Assembly (NCBI GenBank): GCA_902806565.1
Contig: CADCXA010000056.1
Span: 930,001 to 994,000 of the forward strand
DNA from: Hypoxylon rubiginosum
Taxonomy: Eukaryota > Ascomycota > Sordariomycetes > Xylariales > Hypoxylaceae
Direction: 5' to 3'
Length of the DNA: 64,000 bases
In this document: piece after piece, positions 23,241 through 36,047 of the stretch
Layout of the letters: every line of letters starts with the position of its first letter
Position numbering within the stretch: position 1 is the stretch's first letter
Made by a program: the position numbers and the translations under genes
The notes under the pieces: generated by a model
What the model was told of the DNA's origin: nothing
Database searches by the model: none
The model's input: only the letters and a program-made list of their open reading frames with translations

Positions 23241-26200
23241 CCATGACCTTGTGCCTTGTGCCTTGTTCCGTGACCATTGACCATGTCCATGTCCATGCTC
23301 TCATCTCCCTATGCTTACTTCTCCCCTCCATCACATACACCCTTGCCCGCAAAAATGCCGTGCTTCGCATGGCGCATCTACGTACATACCGTAGTCCCAT
23401 CTACCGTCGCAGCGTGTAGCGGATAATAAAGGGGATCTTTGTGCGAGTCTGCGAGTGCGAGCAAGGGATAAGCTCGATTGCTTGTGGTTTGTGCGACTGC
23501 ACATCTCAGGGATGCGACAGAGGCGAACCGTGGAGCTGGGGCAGCACCACTCGTCGGAGTCGTCCCTCACGCCCTTGTCTGACGGGCTTGCCAGGGGAGC
23601 TTGGGGTGTGGTATGCCCTTGGGGAGATTTTGGGGTTCTGTGCATGGGGCAGGGAAGCGAAGCACGCACTTGCAACAGGGGAGCCCAACCAAAGCCCGCC
23701 TTGTCAGGCAGTCAGGTTTGGGGGGTTGAGCAGGCATGTTTCCCGTTTGTGGGGGAACCTCGAATCGAGTTTTTGACATGGCACATATCGTGAAGAATAG
23801 TAGCAATAATACTACATGAGATAGACTACCTTACGTACCTACATATGTAGTAACTTGGTAATATCGAATCTGTCCGATCCAGCTAATTTGACGTAGTCCG
23901 CCTTCGACAAAAGGCCATAATCTCATCATGCTCAAGTTCGATTAGCTGAAGCAACCAAGCTTTATTGTCGAGGAAGATCAATCTCGCCAAGGCGTCCTGC
24001 ACGGGTCTCGAATACTCATCTCGGCCAACCTAGAACTACTCGCATATGCAGACGGCGGGCTCGAAATTAACCATCAAGTACATGGAGAGATCAGCCAGAA
24101 ACGGACAAGAATAACATGATACGCGCACATCAGGTCTAGAAACGTGCTGTGGCTGTCGGGTGAGAATCAGTACCAGAGAGCCTCACCTAACTCACACGCG
24201 GGTTGCAGAAATAGAAGGAATGGCTGAAACATGCCCGGCATCTCAACGGCTGATCCGAGTCGACGGAGATGACTAATTCGAAACAGGCACGTACATTAGG
24301 GCGTTTTCGACCTTTCCTTCGCTCGTCACGCAACCGCATTTCGTATCGCGATGCCAATCCGATTTCTCGGTGATTGATTTCGATATTGGTTTGGAACCGG
24401 AGAACCGCTCAAACCGGATAGGCTAGATTCTTGCGGCAAAGGGGGACGAAAGAAGAAAAAAAGATACCCAACGTATCGTCCCAGAAAAAAAATTGCAGAG
24501 CTGCAGTACCATACGTAATGCGTAACTACTATGTATGTAAATTAGACGGAGAGCTATACCAGAAAGGAAAGATCTTCACCAGCCCCTGAGATACGCGTGA
24601 AAGAAGGCGATCTCGTCTCGTGTTGTTTTCCGCCGAGTTATCTGCTCGCGAACTCGCAAGGTAGGATTCAAATTGCAAGTGTAGGCGCTGACGCCGCATG
24701 GTATGATCTTGTTCAATAGCAGTTTAACCCCTCTCTAGTTTTAGGTAGGTGGTGGCGTCCATTCGGCCACGCCGTGCACATTACATTCGGGACGCCTCGT
24801 GGTACAGTGAAAGGTTTCCCCTTTTTTCCCCAACCCTAAGGGACGAGGAACGTAGCCTCTCTGCATTAGCTACTCAGGAGCACATCTTTAGCCAGATCTG
24901 GAGCATATAGCCGCCTCTTAGTCAATCCTGCATGGCTCGATTAATTTGAATCCACTCGTGAAAGGCGATGCGGTCCGCCTTATCATCCATAGATTCGTAG
25001 GCGATGCGGTCTCTGTTTGCATGTTACGTTTATATGGTATCATCTGTTATGGCTTGCAAACATGTTTAGTGCGCAGAAAAGCAACTATGGATGCTCTAAT
25101 GGCTCTTGTTGCTATTTGAGATGGAATAGCGATTAAATGACGAGCTAGGTTTGGATTAGGGAGTAGGAGAATCAAAATAACATCTCAATCATCACAATGA
25201 CTTCTAATCAAGTATCGTTGATAGTTTTGTGTCGATATGCTGTTGAATCTCTAGAACCCCTTTCTCGATCTACATCAAGGACAACGTGAATGACCCTTCA
25301 TGACGCGGAAACCGTATACGTAGAACCTCTTTGTATTGGGGATATCAAGAGCTACCTACCTACCTAGGTACTTAGTATAGTCAAATCGATAAATTTAATA
25401 AACATAGTGAAAAGCTTTAGGATCACTCAATAGTAACAATTATCATCGACGGATAATCTAATACATTCCGAGTCACTAGAAACAAGGATTGATATGTTGT
25501 AAAGTTTTAAGATATCAGAGTAATGGAGAGATAGAGTTAGAGAAGAGCTCAGGCATCTTTGGGTCTCAAAATGCTAGAGCTCATCTCCAACCTAGCTCAA
25601 CGAGATACTAGTTTATATCAAAGACTAGGTACCTACTTATGCTGTGATTCCAAGTCACTCTAGCCTTACTTATCTTGAGGTATGTAGCCGATTACCTAGA
25701 TATCCTCAATCCCTTTGTCATAAAAGGACGAAGAATGATCTCAATTTCTAACAATCTTTGAAGGATTAGAGGATTTCCCTAAGGAGTACAATAGTACTGG
25801 TTTGATAAACTGAGGCTATATAGACTAGAGAAATCCTAACTACTGGAGCCCTTGATAAATACACAGGCAGACTCTGGTGATACCTAAAAGTTAGTGTTTG
25901 CCCCCTTCTTTTAGTAAATAGTGGCACAACTCCATCCATAACGACGTACTCGACGTTTCCGGGGGAATTAACAGTTTAGTAGACTAGAGTGTAAGGAAGT
26001 ACCTACCAAGGAAGTCAAGAGTCTCACGATAGTAGAGCATATAAATAGGAGAAGCTCTTAAATCCATCTTTCCTTTAGCACCCTTTACAAAGTAGGTAGT
26101 TGATTGAAGTGCGTCCTGTGCTGCTCTTAGCTAAGCCTGTGTTGTATTAACTAGTCTGATGCTATAAACCCTCGATCTCTAGAGCTACGTTCCTCAGGTC

Positions 26201-26550
26201 GTTCTACGCGAAGTCTTACTGAAACAAAGTAGAGTCCGGCCGTGGCACCTGGGCGTTGTGGCAAGAGACATCATTAGACAACAGGGGCTAGGCTATGTTA
26301 CGCTACTAAGTCAATCAAGCTCTTAAGCACCTCCTTTAGCGGGATGGACTGAAGACAATATAGTAACAGATTTAGACGGGGACGACTAGCAAAGCCTAAT
26401 ATTGCTACTACTTCTATATACACCCCTGATATACTTGCTCAGCGGCACTTTTATCAGTCAAGTTTGCCGTACATTCTCTACGGTGAACGATCGAGCCGGT
26501 TTAGTTATTACAACTATGGCGGGCGAGCTATAGAGAATAGAGCGTCACGC

Positions 26551-27811
<1,261 letters not shown>

Positions 27812-27884
27812 CTAGCGTCTACGCGGTTCCTAGCTCGTGGGCGGTTACACGCGTATGTAACATAGACGAGTGACGGTTGCCTTG

Positions 27885-27892
27885 CTTTTATA
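27885..27892 (-). promoter_or_regulatory. TATA box of the GH11 xylanase gene
   Basis: TATAAAAG on the minus strand about 100 bp upstream of the xylanase ATG, a normal distance for a short 5' leader. Confidence 0.65.
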
Positions 27893-27925
27893 ACCTACAT
27901 CTTCAACCGGGACGCCCTCACAAGG

Positions 27926-27940
27926 GGCTAGCATCTAGCC
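27926..27940 (-). promoter_or_regulatory. GGCTAG dyad, possible XlnR site
   Basis: GGCTAG-ATG-CTAGCC is a perfect 6-bp inverted repeat with a 3-bp spacer, about 150 bp upstream of the xylanase ATG and just above its TATA box. The minus-strand read GGCTAGA fits the GGCTARA consensus of the xylanolytic activator XlnR/Xyr1. Binding is inferred from the match and position. Confidence 0.5.
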
Positions 27941-30009
27941 AACATCCGTACCTGACGATCACGCAAATCGCATTAGCTATACCTAAATAAGCTCAAATGG
28001 TGTGCGGTAATGAAGTCACAGTAACCGTATATTGGATACGCGAGCTATATTAACGATGCAATATGCAAAGAGGTGTCCGAGATCTAGACTTTAGGGTAGC
28101 GTGATATCTGGAGCCTTGGTATAAGCAAAGCATCATAATGACACCTTCGCAATAGAGCCTCATTGCATGCTATTCCTTGAAGACTTGCCCACGTGCCACG
28201 GTGTCTAGACCACGACTAAGGCCACCATGGAGTTTTGCCGGCGGGGGAAAACACATTCAGCGCTAACGACCTAACCGTCTCGAATCTATTCATTCTTGGT
28301 ATTCTAGGCATCGTGACTGTTCCGTAGTCTTTGTTCGCAAGGGGAGATCGTTTCAGGAAACCACGGTTGGGCATGTCCGTAGACTGTGGCTTAAAGTGTA
28401 TTGTCGACCGACTTGGCTGGATGGGGAATTGGAATGTCTAGCAGCGGGCACGTTCGATTGGATAAGTCGGTCGATGGAATCAGGCGACATCGAGTTCATA
28501 TTACTTAATCGATCTCGTACCAAGATGCTCCTTGAAAGAAACGAGTCTGTCCCGTTTTACTTTCGTTGGCGTAGATGTGCCTTAGATATGAACGAGGTAA
28601 GCAGATGGCAGTTTGAGAAGCTGATGTCTTACGACTTCGATTTCGTAGGCTCTTACATCTTGAGGCAGAATTAGGGAATCGACTCTCGTCTGGGAAAAAC
28701 GTTAGCTATCACGGGATAGACTGTAGTCCGAGCACTTTCGATGTTTGCGTTGCTTTCGCTTTTCTTCCCAGGGACTCTGGGACCGACAACGCTGTATTGT
28801 AGCTTTTGCCTACTACGATAGTTAATTCGAAAACAAGAAATTAAAGTCGACACCAATGCCAAAATAAAGGGGCTGTTCTACCTTACATGCCTGTCGACAC
28901 GGCCGTAAACAGCAGTGTGGGCTGAACCATGACTTGACCAGCACCCCCGGAAGCCAAGGAGGCTAGGCTCCGTGCCTCGCACGTGGTAGATCCGGGGATC
29001 GTCGTTGCTACTGATGAGCCGCCAGCATTGTTTAATTACAGTTACATGCTTCTCTCACAGGTAGAACATATTCGGTCTTCGGATTTGCTAGGTACAACAG
29101 CGGCTCTCGTAGATTAACGAGAGTCGACTCACGTCCTACCCGATAAGGCTGCGCGTGGAGTGACCCCCTTCCGCGTCTTGGCCCGTTACCCGAGCCGCTA
29201 TGGGATGCTGAGTCTTCATTAGTCCGGCAGCCGGGAAAAGCAAAACACTCAGGCATCACGATCCTTAGGGACGCCTTCCTAGGTCTCGACTCTGCTAACC
29301 AGCAACAGTTTGCGAAGCCGCGTATGGTAAGTGGTTCGATACGTGCAGAAACAGACCGGTGTCAATGCGAGTGTGTTACCAACACGCAATCGCGTCGTGT
29401 TTTGCACATCTTCTATCACCTCTGGAGAAGCTGTCGTGCCAAGAGATTTGGCTGTCGATAAGCGATACCTTAATGAACGTATCATATGGTAGGTATTGCC
29501 CTTATCCGCGTACGAAGCCAACATACGCCATCCTTTATTGGTTTACGTTCAATAGGGGTACACATCCCGCCGCCGGGCGGATGTACGTACGGCGTACCCG
29601 CCCTAGGTAAAACCGGAGGATCATCACTGTGCCTCTTAGGCTCACCTCAGCCTACCTAACGTAGCTATGTTAAACAGTGGAAAATTGGAAGGTGACGACT
29701 CATAGTTATCACAGTTCCAACTGTGGCACAGCAGGCTTGCGATTTTCGCTAACCCTTAGCGAAGCCTGAACGCATCTGACCCTGCGGATCCTTCACCGGT
29801 CGAATTTCCGTGCCTCTTCTGAGCGAGTTCCGACTTGTTAGCTTTTTGGTGCTGTATCAGGTGCGGGAGTGATTTCATAGCGTTCTGAGAGACGTTGCAT
29901 ATCCGGGCGTACATTACACATAACTGAAAGACTTCACTATTGGACAATAAAGCTCCAGAATCACGTAACTATTATCGAGGAAGCCGGCGAGATGCAGATG
30001 CAAATCCCG
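27941..30009. other. Intergenic, upstream of xylanase gene
   Basis: About 2 kb without a supportable gene. A 92-codon frame at 28396-28674 (+) opens with GTG, not ATG, and has no recognisable domain. Other frames are short and overlapping. Confidence 0.5.
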
Positions 30010-30181
30010 TGCAAAGCTGCCTAACGTATTGTGGCTGATCTACCGTCCAGAACTCGGGCCCCTTGGGAATGAAGCAACCGCCGGCTAACTTCTGAATGTC
30101 GATAATGGACCCCGAGCAGCTGTTCATGGAAAGAGTCATGCTGAATGCCTTCGTGGAAATGGTCCGTCTTAGATATAAATA

Positions 30182-30598
30182 TTACTCAAGGGAAACTACA
30201 TGACAACGAAGATCTAACACCGCAGAACAGTCTAGAGAGAAGGCGGATTCTACGCTCTGCTTGACGCGCTGAGTCTCGGAAAGGCCCTGGCTCTGATCAA
30301 GACGAACGACACCGAAGATAATTAAGAAGAGACAATCAAGAAGATGCTCGGGGAATACCAGGAGCATTCGAGAGTACCGGCCCTCTATCGTCAGAGCCCT
30401 CCTTGTAGTAAAACTGCCCGAGGAGATGATCACGAAAATATTTACTTGGTGGGTTTGAGACTGTGTTCCAGTCCCTTCCATTCCTTTTGATATCATACAA
30501 GTGGTCAACAAGTCCCTTCACAAGCTATGCTATGATTGTCGGCTGAATCAACAGAGGAATAAGTTCCTCCTTCAGATCCCACGCGCACTGCGGTGATT
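30182..30598 (-). pseudogene. Decayed gene fragment, family unassigned
   Basis: On the minus strand, just downstream of the small secreted protein gene, a protein-like reading starts near 30598 (WDLKEELIPLLIQPTIIA). It is interrupted by an in-frame TAG, continues as LVKGLVDHLYDIKRNGRDW and NPPSKYFRDHLLGQFYYKEG, and then appears to shift by one base into a second frame containing LLVFPEHLLDCLFLI and ETQRVKQSVESAF. A further protein-like piece at ~30010-30140 includes GGCFIPKGPEFWTVDQPQYV. Two breaks in a short span suggest a pseudogene rather than introns. The PEHLL piece faintly recalls large DUF3638-type proteins, but I do not assign it. Confidence 0.4.
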
Positions 30599-30638
30599 GA
30601 AGTTAGCAACTACTCCGGTCTCTGAAAATATGATAAAT

Positions 30639-31196
30639 TTAACGCACCACGCCGCTACCACCACAGATCCCCCTCATATTATCGCCCACCTCGAAATGCT
30701 GGGTCGCGGCCAGGACCTTAGAATACGCACGGCCGTCTACGGTCAAGTCGCTCGTGAGCGTGAACCTGACGTCTAGCTTTTCCGTCGGCGCGTATAAGCT
30801 GGGGTCCGTCTCCAGGATCTCGACGGTCCACTTCGCAGAAGAAGCCGAAGCCGAAGACTGCTGGTTCCCCGTCGTCGGGGCCGCAGCGGTGGTGCATTCA
30901 TACACGATACCGTACGGCTGCGCAGTTCCGAGCACCCAGTCCACGGTGCAGTTCGCCGAGCTCGCGTCGAACGACGCCCCGGACCCGGCGTGGATCGGGC
31001 TCGGGTTCGTGATGTTGGCGAATATGTGAGCGAACGGGCTACTGCCCGGACGGCCGGAGGGCTGCGCTGTCGATAGTCTCGTTACTTGCCATGGTGATGG
31101 AGGTTCTAGGTCTTTGTTAAGCCATGGACGTGTTACGGCTGAATTGGCGAGGGCAAGGAGGCTCGCAAGAGCAAGAGTAAGCTTGGAGAATATCAT
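30639..31196 (-). CDS. Small secreted protein, fungal family of unknown function
   Basis: A single-exon 185-aa protein. Residues 1-19 (MIFSKLTLALASLLALANS) form a clear signal peptide. The mature part contains PWQVTRLSTAQPSGRPGS followed by FANITNPSPI, a pattern I recall from small secreted ascomycete proteins without assigned function (W-x-V-x-x-L-x(4)-PSGRPGS). Three Cys residues (NCTVDW, YECTT, GICGG) and a Ser/Ala-rich stretch around residues 105-125 follow; the region after it alternates in a beta-rich pattern. Extracellular location is well supported. An effector or wall-associated role is only a guess. It lies directly downstream of, and in the same orientation as, the hemerythrin-like gene. 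Confidence 0.8.
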   Translation of the reverse strand: MIFSKLTLALASLLALANSAVTRPWLNKDLEPPSPWQVTRLSTAQPSGRPGSSPFAHIFANITNPSPIHAGSGASFDASSANCTVDWVLGTAQPYGIVYECTTAAAPTTGNQQSSASASSAKWTVEILETDPSLYAPTEKLDVRFTLTSDLTVDGRAYSKVLAATQHFEVGDNMRGICGGSGVVR

Positions 31197-31783
31197 CTTG
31201 ATTCGAATCTGTGTTTGTCAGCTTGATTTTCCGGGGCGTGAGAGAGTCCGCCGAGGAAATTTAAGGGTAATACATAGAGCTTCGCAGCTCGCACTGCTGC
31301 TTATCTCGTTATGTCGAAAGGTGAAATACACTGTTAGGCGTCGTCTACTACTATCGCGTAACGTTGGCTCATAACGTAGCACCGAATGGTCTAGACCAAG
31401 CTTGTTACGAAAGTCAACTGAAGAATCTCAACATCTGAGTGTTCCATTGGCGGTCGTGGAACAGGCTAAATGCGAGACGATCGAATCACTCCATATGTGA
31501 GCCACTGGAACCGTGGAACCGGAACACGGCGCTGACAGAACTAATACAATCTATTTATAAATGCGATGCGTATGATGTAGCCTAGTCCTGGTGTTATGCG
31601 TCTTTAGTCTCTAGCTGGATGGGACATGATGCACGCTGTAGCCGCAATCTAATGTGCTATATGTAGGGCGGGAGATTGAACACCTGGAGCATCTTGGACC
31701 GTAAAAGTCTACTAATGAAGGTCTGGCGTGTATTATCTGTTAAAAATAAAAATAAAAGCACAAACCTGCGATGCGTTCGCTCA
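31197..31783. other. Intergenic, about 590 bp
   Basis: Promoter region of the small secreted protein gene and 3' flank of the hemerythrin-like gene, both on the minus strand. Nothing else is seen. Confidence 0.6.
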
Positions 31784-32645
31784 TCATCTCGCCGCTCCAC
31801 CAGAAGGTGGTTTATGACCAGACTCATCGGGCCAGGCGCGGAACATGTCGCGGAGCTTATCCAGCGGCGCCGTCATGAGTCCCACCGCAGTTTCGAAAGG
31901 CGGCTTATTGGGGGCGCCCGGATGACTGCGCGTAGGCGTGAATGCCTTGATCATGTCGAACTGCTCGGCCATGTCTCTCGATTTCGCCGGCAGCAAAGCT
32001 TCTTCGAGCTTGACGAGGTCGTGTTCCTCCTCTTCCTTGATATGCATCCGGAGATCCTTCATGAGTGTTTCTAACGTCGGGATGAAGTCCTTGTCTTCGG
32101 GATTCATACTTTGGAATCTGTAGAGCTGGTCTTTGGTCTGGATTGATGATATCTCGTTAGCAAGCCGGCTTCTTGATTCGAAATGAGGAAAAAGCTAGGC
32201 CACATGCAGGTTATACTGTACGTACTACTTGGTGCTCTGACCGGTCCTTGTCTGCCATAACTTTACCGTCGTTAACGCCCGTCTCGAGTGAAGGATACAC
32301 CACAAGTTCCTCGGCAATGGAATGTCTCGTTAGCTCCCAGACGAATGCGTTTTGGTATCGGCGCTGGGTATCGGGATCATTCGAGTCAACAATCTTGCTA
32401 TAATACCTCTCGATCTCCCGGTGATCCTGGCGGATTATGGACGAGATGCCATCGGATCGAGTGAGATGATTCTCAGGAGAGTGACTCTCTCTAGTAGCCT
32501 CGCTGGCGGAGTACAGTCTACATAAGCCATTCGACATGATCCTATGGGAATTCTGGCGGCCTAAACTCATACGAGTAGCTGGCGTGGATACTGACCAGGA
32601 TCTGGTGCCCAGAAGCCGTGCTGGTCGCAATGATTGTCGTAGCAT
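31784..32645 (-). CDS. Hemerythrin HHE-domain protein, mitochondrial type
   Basis: Two exons, 257 aa: 32645-32226 and 32137-31784, with an 88-nt intron. I chose the GTACGT donor after ...SEHQV because it keeps the spacing EHQ-x-x-K-x-x-L found in HHE proteins; another possible donor lies three bases earlier. The N-terminus (MLRQSLRPARLLGTRSWS) is Arg/Ser-rich without acids, like a mitochondrial presequence. Candidate di-iron ligands are His75 in QDHREIERYY, His108 and Glu112 in RHSIAEE, His138 in SEHQ, and His172 and Glu176 in HIKEEEEHD. These follow the four-helix HHE pattern. The likely role is non-haem iron binding in oxygen, NO or redox handling; substrate unknown. Confidence 0.9.
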
Positions 32646-33220
32646 CTTGATGATATTGGGCCAAGCTGTTGAATTGTTTTTTTGCTCTCAACCTAGAATT
32701 TGATAATGAATTATTAATGATATTGAGAGGCACCGAAAATCGCGAGTGTTTAGCTGATATCTATTGTAGCTATGCTTATGATCGCGTCAACGATCTCTCC
32801 AGATGACGGCTCCGGAGGTCATCAATACGTATTCGACTGTTCCAGCTCTCGCTCGTCTCAACATAATGACGAACGTCGCGGTCTTCAAACCCGCCATATT
32901 CAAAGCCAGTCGGCATAGTTTAATAGGGGTTCGATGACGCTCTCATATTCTTTTGAACCGACCGGGATTAATGATCTGGTTAATGTCAGGTACGATCTAA
33001 AAAGAACTTGACGCGTTACGTATCCGCGAGGGTTGGTCACATTTATACAGGTAAAGAAAGGTTACACATCGATGCAAAATAATATTCATCTACCAAGGAA
33101 GGACTTTTCGCTTTATGCAAACTCTCCCATATGTACTCATGCTCTTAAGCGAAAATAATTACAGACGAAAAAAATATCTTCAAGGAAAGTCAGCAAAAAA
33201 GAAAGCCCGTTTTCACCAAT
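32646..33220. other. Intergenic, about 575 bp
   Basis: Promoter of the hemerythrin-like gene and 3' flank of the AA13 gene. AT-rich stretches near 33060-33200 may hold the AA13 polyadenylation region. No gene seen. Confidence 0.6.
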
Positions 33221-34625
33221 CTACCGCCAAGTCCCCTGGACGACGGTAGCAGAGGTCGAGCACGCCGCGATCGTCGGCACGGTGTAAGAGCGGTTGGGGT
33301 CGCTCTCCCACGTGACGGCGCCCGAGCTCTCGACCTTGACGAACTTGTACTCGAAGGCGCGGCCGGGCGCCAGCCCCTTCAGCGTGTACGTCCAGAGCGG
33401 GTTGGACGCCGTGTACTGCGCGGCCGACAGCGCGGGCGCGGACGCCACGTCCCAGCTCCCCAGCTCCGAGATCGAGCCCACGAGCTTAACGGTCTGCCCG
33501 TAGGTTGTTACGACGGCCTGGTTGAACGTCAGTGCGATGGTGCTCGCGGCAGCGGTCCCCGTGCAGGCGGCCGCGGTGGTGGTCCCTGTGGCCGTGGTGG
33601 TGGATGTCTTACTAGTAGTGGTAGGTGTGGTCCCGCTGTCGACGATGGCGATGTCGGCGCAGGAAAGGTAGACCTGCGGGGTCTGGAAGCTGTTCCACTT
33701 GAACGACAGCAGGGTGTGGTTCGAGACGTAATCCGGGATCTTGATCTTCTTGGTGACCGTGTACCCGCCGGAGATGGTGGTGAAGCAGCTGTTGAGGGCC
33801 GAGTTGTCGACGCCCTGGCACTTGGTCTGGTCGCCGTTGTCGAAGCCGTTGCACGTGAACCAGTCGTTCCGGTAGCACGCCTGGTCCGACGTGCAGTCCG
33901 GGTTGTATCCGCAGGACTGGCCGTCTACGTCCGTGCACGGCAGCAGGCCCGCCTCGAAGCAGTCCTCAGCCGCCTGCTTCTCTGCGTCCGTTGGGAGATA
34001 GGTCGGGTCCAGGAACTTGTCGACCAGCTCCTGATCATCGCAGATGCGGTACGCAAACACTGCGGCATCTCAAGTTAGCAGTTGTTGCTTGCTTGCTTCT
34101 GGAGACTTTGGCAATGATTCTTAAGAGTTTTGGGAGTATGACTGCACGAGCTAGAGCTCGCGCGATAGAGGTAAACCCTGGGACGAGCAGTTCTGGAAAT
34201 AACTAAATGCTACTTACTACCGCCGTGATCTCCGTTGTGGTCGATACACCACTGCACGTCGACCACTTGGCCAGGCGAGTATGTGGCTACGATTTCGTTG
34301 CCCCAGTCAGAGCCAGGCTGGTTGTAGTCGACGCTCACGCGAGCGTTATATCCGCAAACGCCACTGCGACCGACTTGCGCTACGTCTAGGTCCGGCCATG
34401 CCGTCACCGGCTCGAGAATCGTACATTCCGGGCACGTGTCTATGCCGGACTAGATGGGTCGGAGTTCCGAGTTAGCTTCTTGACTTTGGGGACAAGCGCA
34501 TGTAGCATGCAAGTAGTACGCACCTCAGACCCTTGACGAGTGCGGCTTGTGGGGATAGTCAGATACCCGTGCCCGCGCACGAGAGTAAGGAGGCCGGAGC
34601 CGGCTAACGCGGAGACTACCTTCAT
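33221..34625 (-). CDS. AA13 starch-active lytic polysaccharide monooxygenase with CBM20
   Basis: Secreted copper enzyme that oxidatively cleaves starch. Three exons, 390 aa: 34625-34524, 34449-34218 and 34059-33221; introns are 74 and 158 nt and phases agree. An 18-residue signal peptide ends before His19 of [14 protein letters not shown], so mature His1 is the copper-brace N-terminus. His109 in [10 protein letters not shown] and Tyr242 in QVYLSCAD correspond to mature residues 91 and 224, the copper ligands I recall for the Aspergillus oryzae AA13 structure. The catalytic domain (to about residue 250) has many Cys pairs. A Thr-rich linker (~252-285) leads to a C-terminal CBM20 starch-binding domain with [14 protein letters not shown] and [12 protein letters not shown]. 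The GTAAGT donor of intron 2 was preferred to an earlier GTAGTA because it gives HGGMF. A TATA-like box is at 34749-34755. Confidence 0.96.
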
Positions 34626-34748
34626 CTTGAAGTTGTTGAGTAGGCGAATGCAAAGGCTCGGAATAATGATTATGACCTTGGAAGCAGGCGATGATAGTGA
34701 TACTGTGGCTGTATTTCTTGTCGAGGTTGAAGCCGGACGAGTCGCCCG

Positions 34749-34755
34749 CTATATA
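34749..34755 (-). promoter_or_regulatory. TATA-like box of the AA13 gene
   Basis: TATATAG on the minus strand about 125 bp upstream of the AA13 ATG. I looked for the AmyR pattern CGG-N8-(C/A)GG near it and found only a CGG-N10-CGG pair, so no AmyR site is claimed. Confidence 0.5.
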
Positions 34756-36047
34756 CCTTTCGACATGGCCACCTGCACCGGCTGCATCACGGCGAATGTT
34801 CAAGAAGGCCCGAAGATACTGGATGGAGATGATGCAAACGATGCTGTTGATCTTGTAGTCAACACCGCCTCCAACGGTATACCGCCGAGTCTATCACCAG
34901 TACTCCTATCCGGTTGCTACGCTACGATAGCTAACTCGGAGAAAGTCTTGGTGGAGAGCTTGTGCTTATAAGAAACATTAAGCCGCATAGCTCCGGGCGT
35001 TCGTCGGCAGCTCTAGATGTGCACATGGGGGAGAAGACGACCCCAGATTCTAGCCAACGACGACACGCATGGGGAAGCCTAGTTTGCATGCGGTACTGGC
35101 CTACCCCGGGGAGCGGAGAACCACCCCTGAATCTGGTTCATAAGGCGAAGGCGGGGACTCCACACCTGGGGACTGGGGAAGATCGTGGGGCTCAAATCTT
35201 GCCCGCCAAGATGCCCCCCCTCAGCTCCGATTAGACCCTGTTGCGCGCGGTCGAAATCCGTACCGAGAAAGCGCCGGATGCAACTTGTCTCCTTTGAGAA
35301 AGCTGGTCGTTGTCGCTATCCCGCAGCTGCCACGAGCTACCTCGGGAGCACTTTTCGATGCATGGTCGGCCTTCAGTTCCACAGCGCCGAGACCATCGTC
35401 AAATCATCGTCTCCCAACTCCGCCGTCAGACTCCGCTTCTTTACCTTGGACTATCTTCATGGGATCAAATCTTGCCTGGTGATGGTCTTCGTCATGCAAA
35501 TGAGCAATGGGCAGACTCTAGTCGCTATCCTACGTAGGTAGGTCAAGACTAACCAGGAGCACGTGGGTAATTAAAAGCAGCTTGTCAGGAGAAATGATCT
35601 TCGAATACTCGTGAAGAAAGAAAGTAGGTAGTATTAACAACTTGTATTAGGTCCTTTTCATAATCGTACATCGTACATTTTCGCCGTAGTCACGTCGCCA
35701 TAGCTATTTTTTTTCGTTTCCGATTAAGTCCGCCTCTCTCCGCCTCTTCATCGTCAATCATAATTCATGGCAGAAAAAAAGGGGTTGGGGTATCAAGCTC
35801 AAACGACTTGGGCAAGACAAGAAAGAAAGAGAGTAGGAATTCTTCGAGTCTCCCTCCCGGCTATGCATTAATATCATTCTTTTCTTCTCCCTTCCCTCGT
35901 CCGCAACCGACCGCGGCTACTCTATGAACAGTACGCCCCTTTTTCTCTGTATGAAAATTTCAAGCGCGGAAAGGGGTTCTTTGGTAGTAGCCGTAGAGAC
36001 CTAACCGCCCACGTCCCTTGGGATGGGCTGCCTTCGGGATGATACTA
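34756..36047. other. Intergenic between AA13 and O-methyltransferase genes
   Basis: About 1.3 kb. Overlapping open frames at 34540-34971 and 35185-35541 (+) have no domains; the first is largely antisense to the AA13 start. The part near 35640-35960 is T- and CT-rich with A runs and probably holds the 3' UTR of the O-methyltransferase gene. Confidence 0.5.

Larger units (their letters stand above)
17271..26550. other. Gene-poor region, right part of desert
   Basis: About 9.3 kb of ordinary base composition without a supportable gene, RNA or intact element. Open frames are short, overlap one another in several frames, and have no recognisable domains or paired splice sites. Two ATGACC-type hexamer arrays (about 18075-18109 and 23215-23240) explain the Met-Val repeat frames here. 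TpA-rich stretches such as 25200-26100 would fit old, mutated repeats, but I cannot show ends for any. Confidence 0.55.

Noticed and set aside
28396..28674. 92-codon plus-strand frame
   Set aside because: Opens with GTG; the first ATG leaves ~66 residues without a domain or splice partner.
34726..34760. AmyR site upstream of the AA13 gene
   Set aside because: The CGG half-sites are 10 bases apart rather than the 8 of the known consensus.
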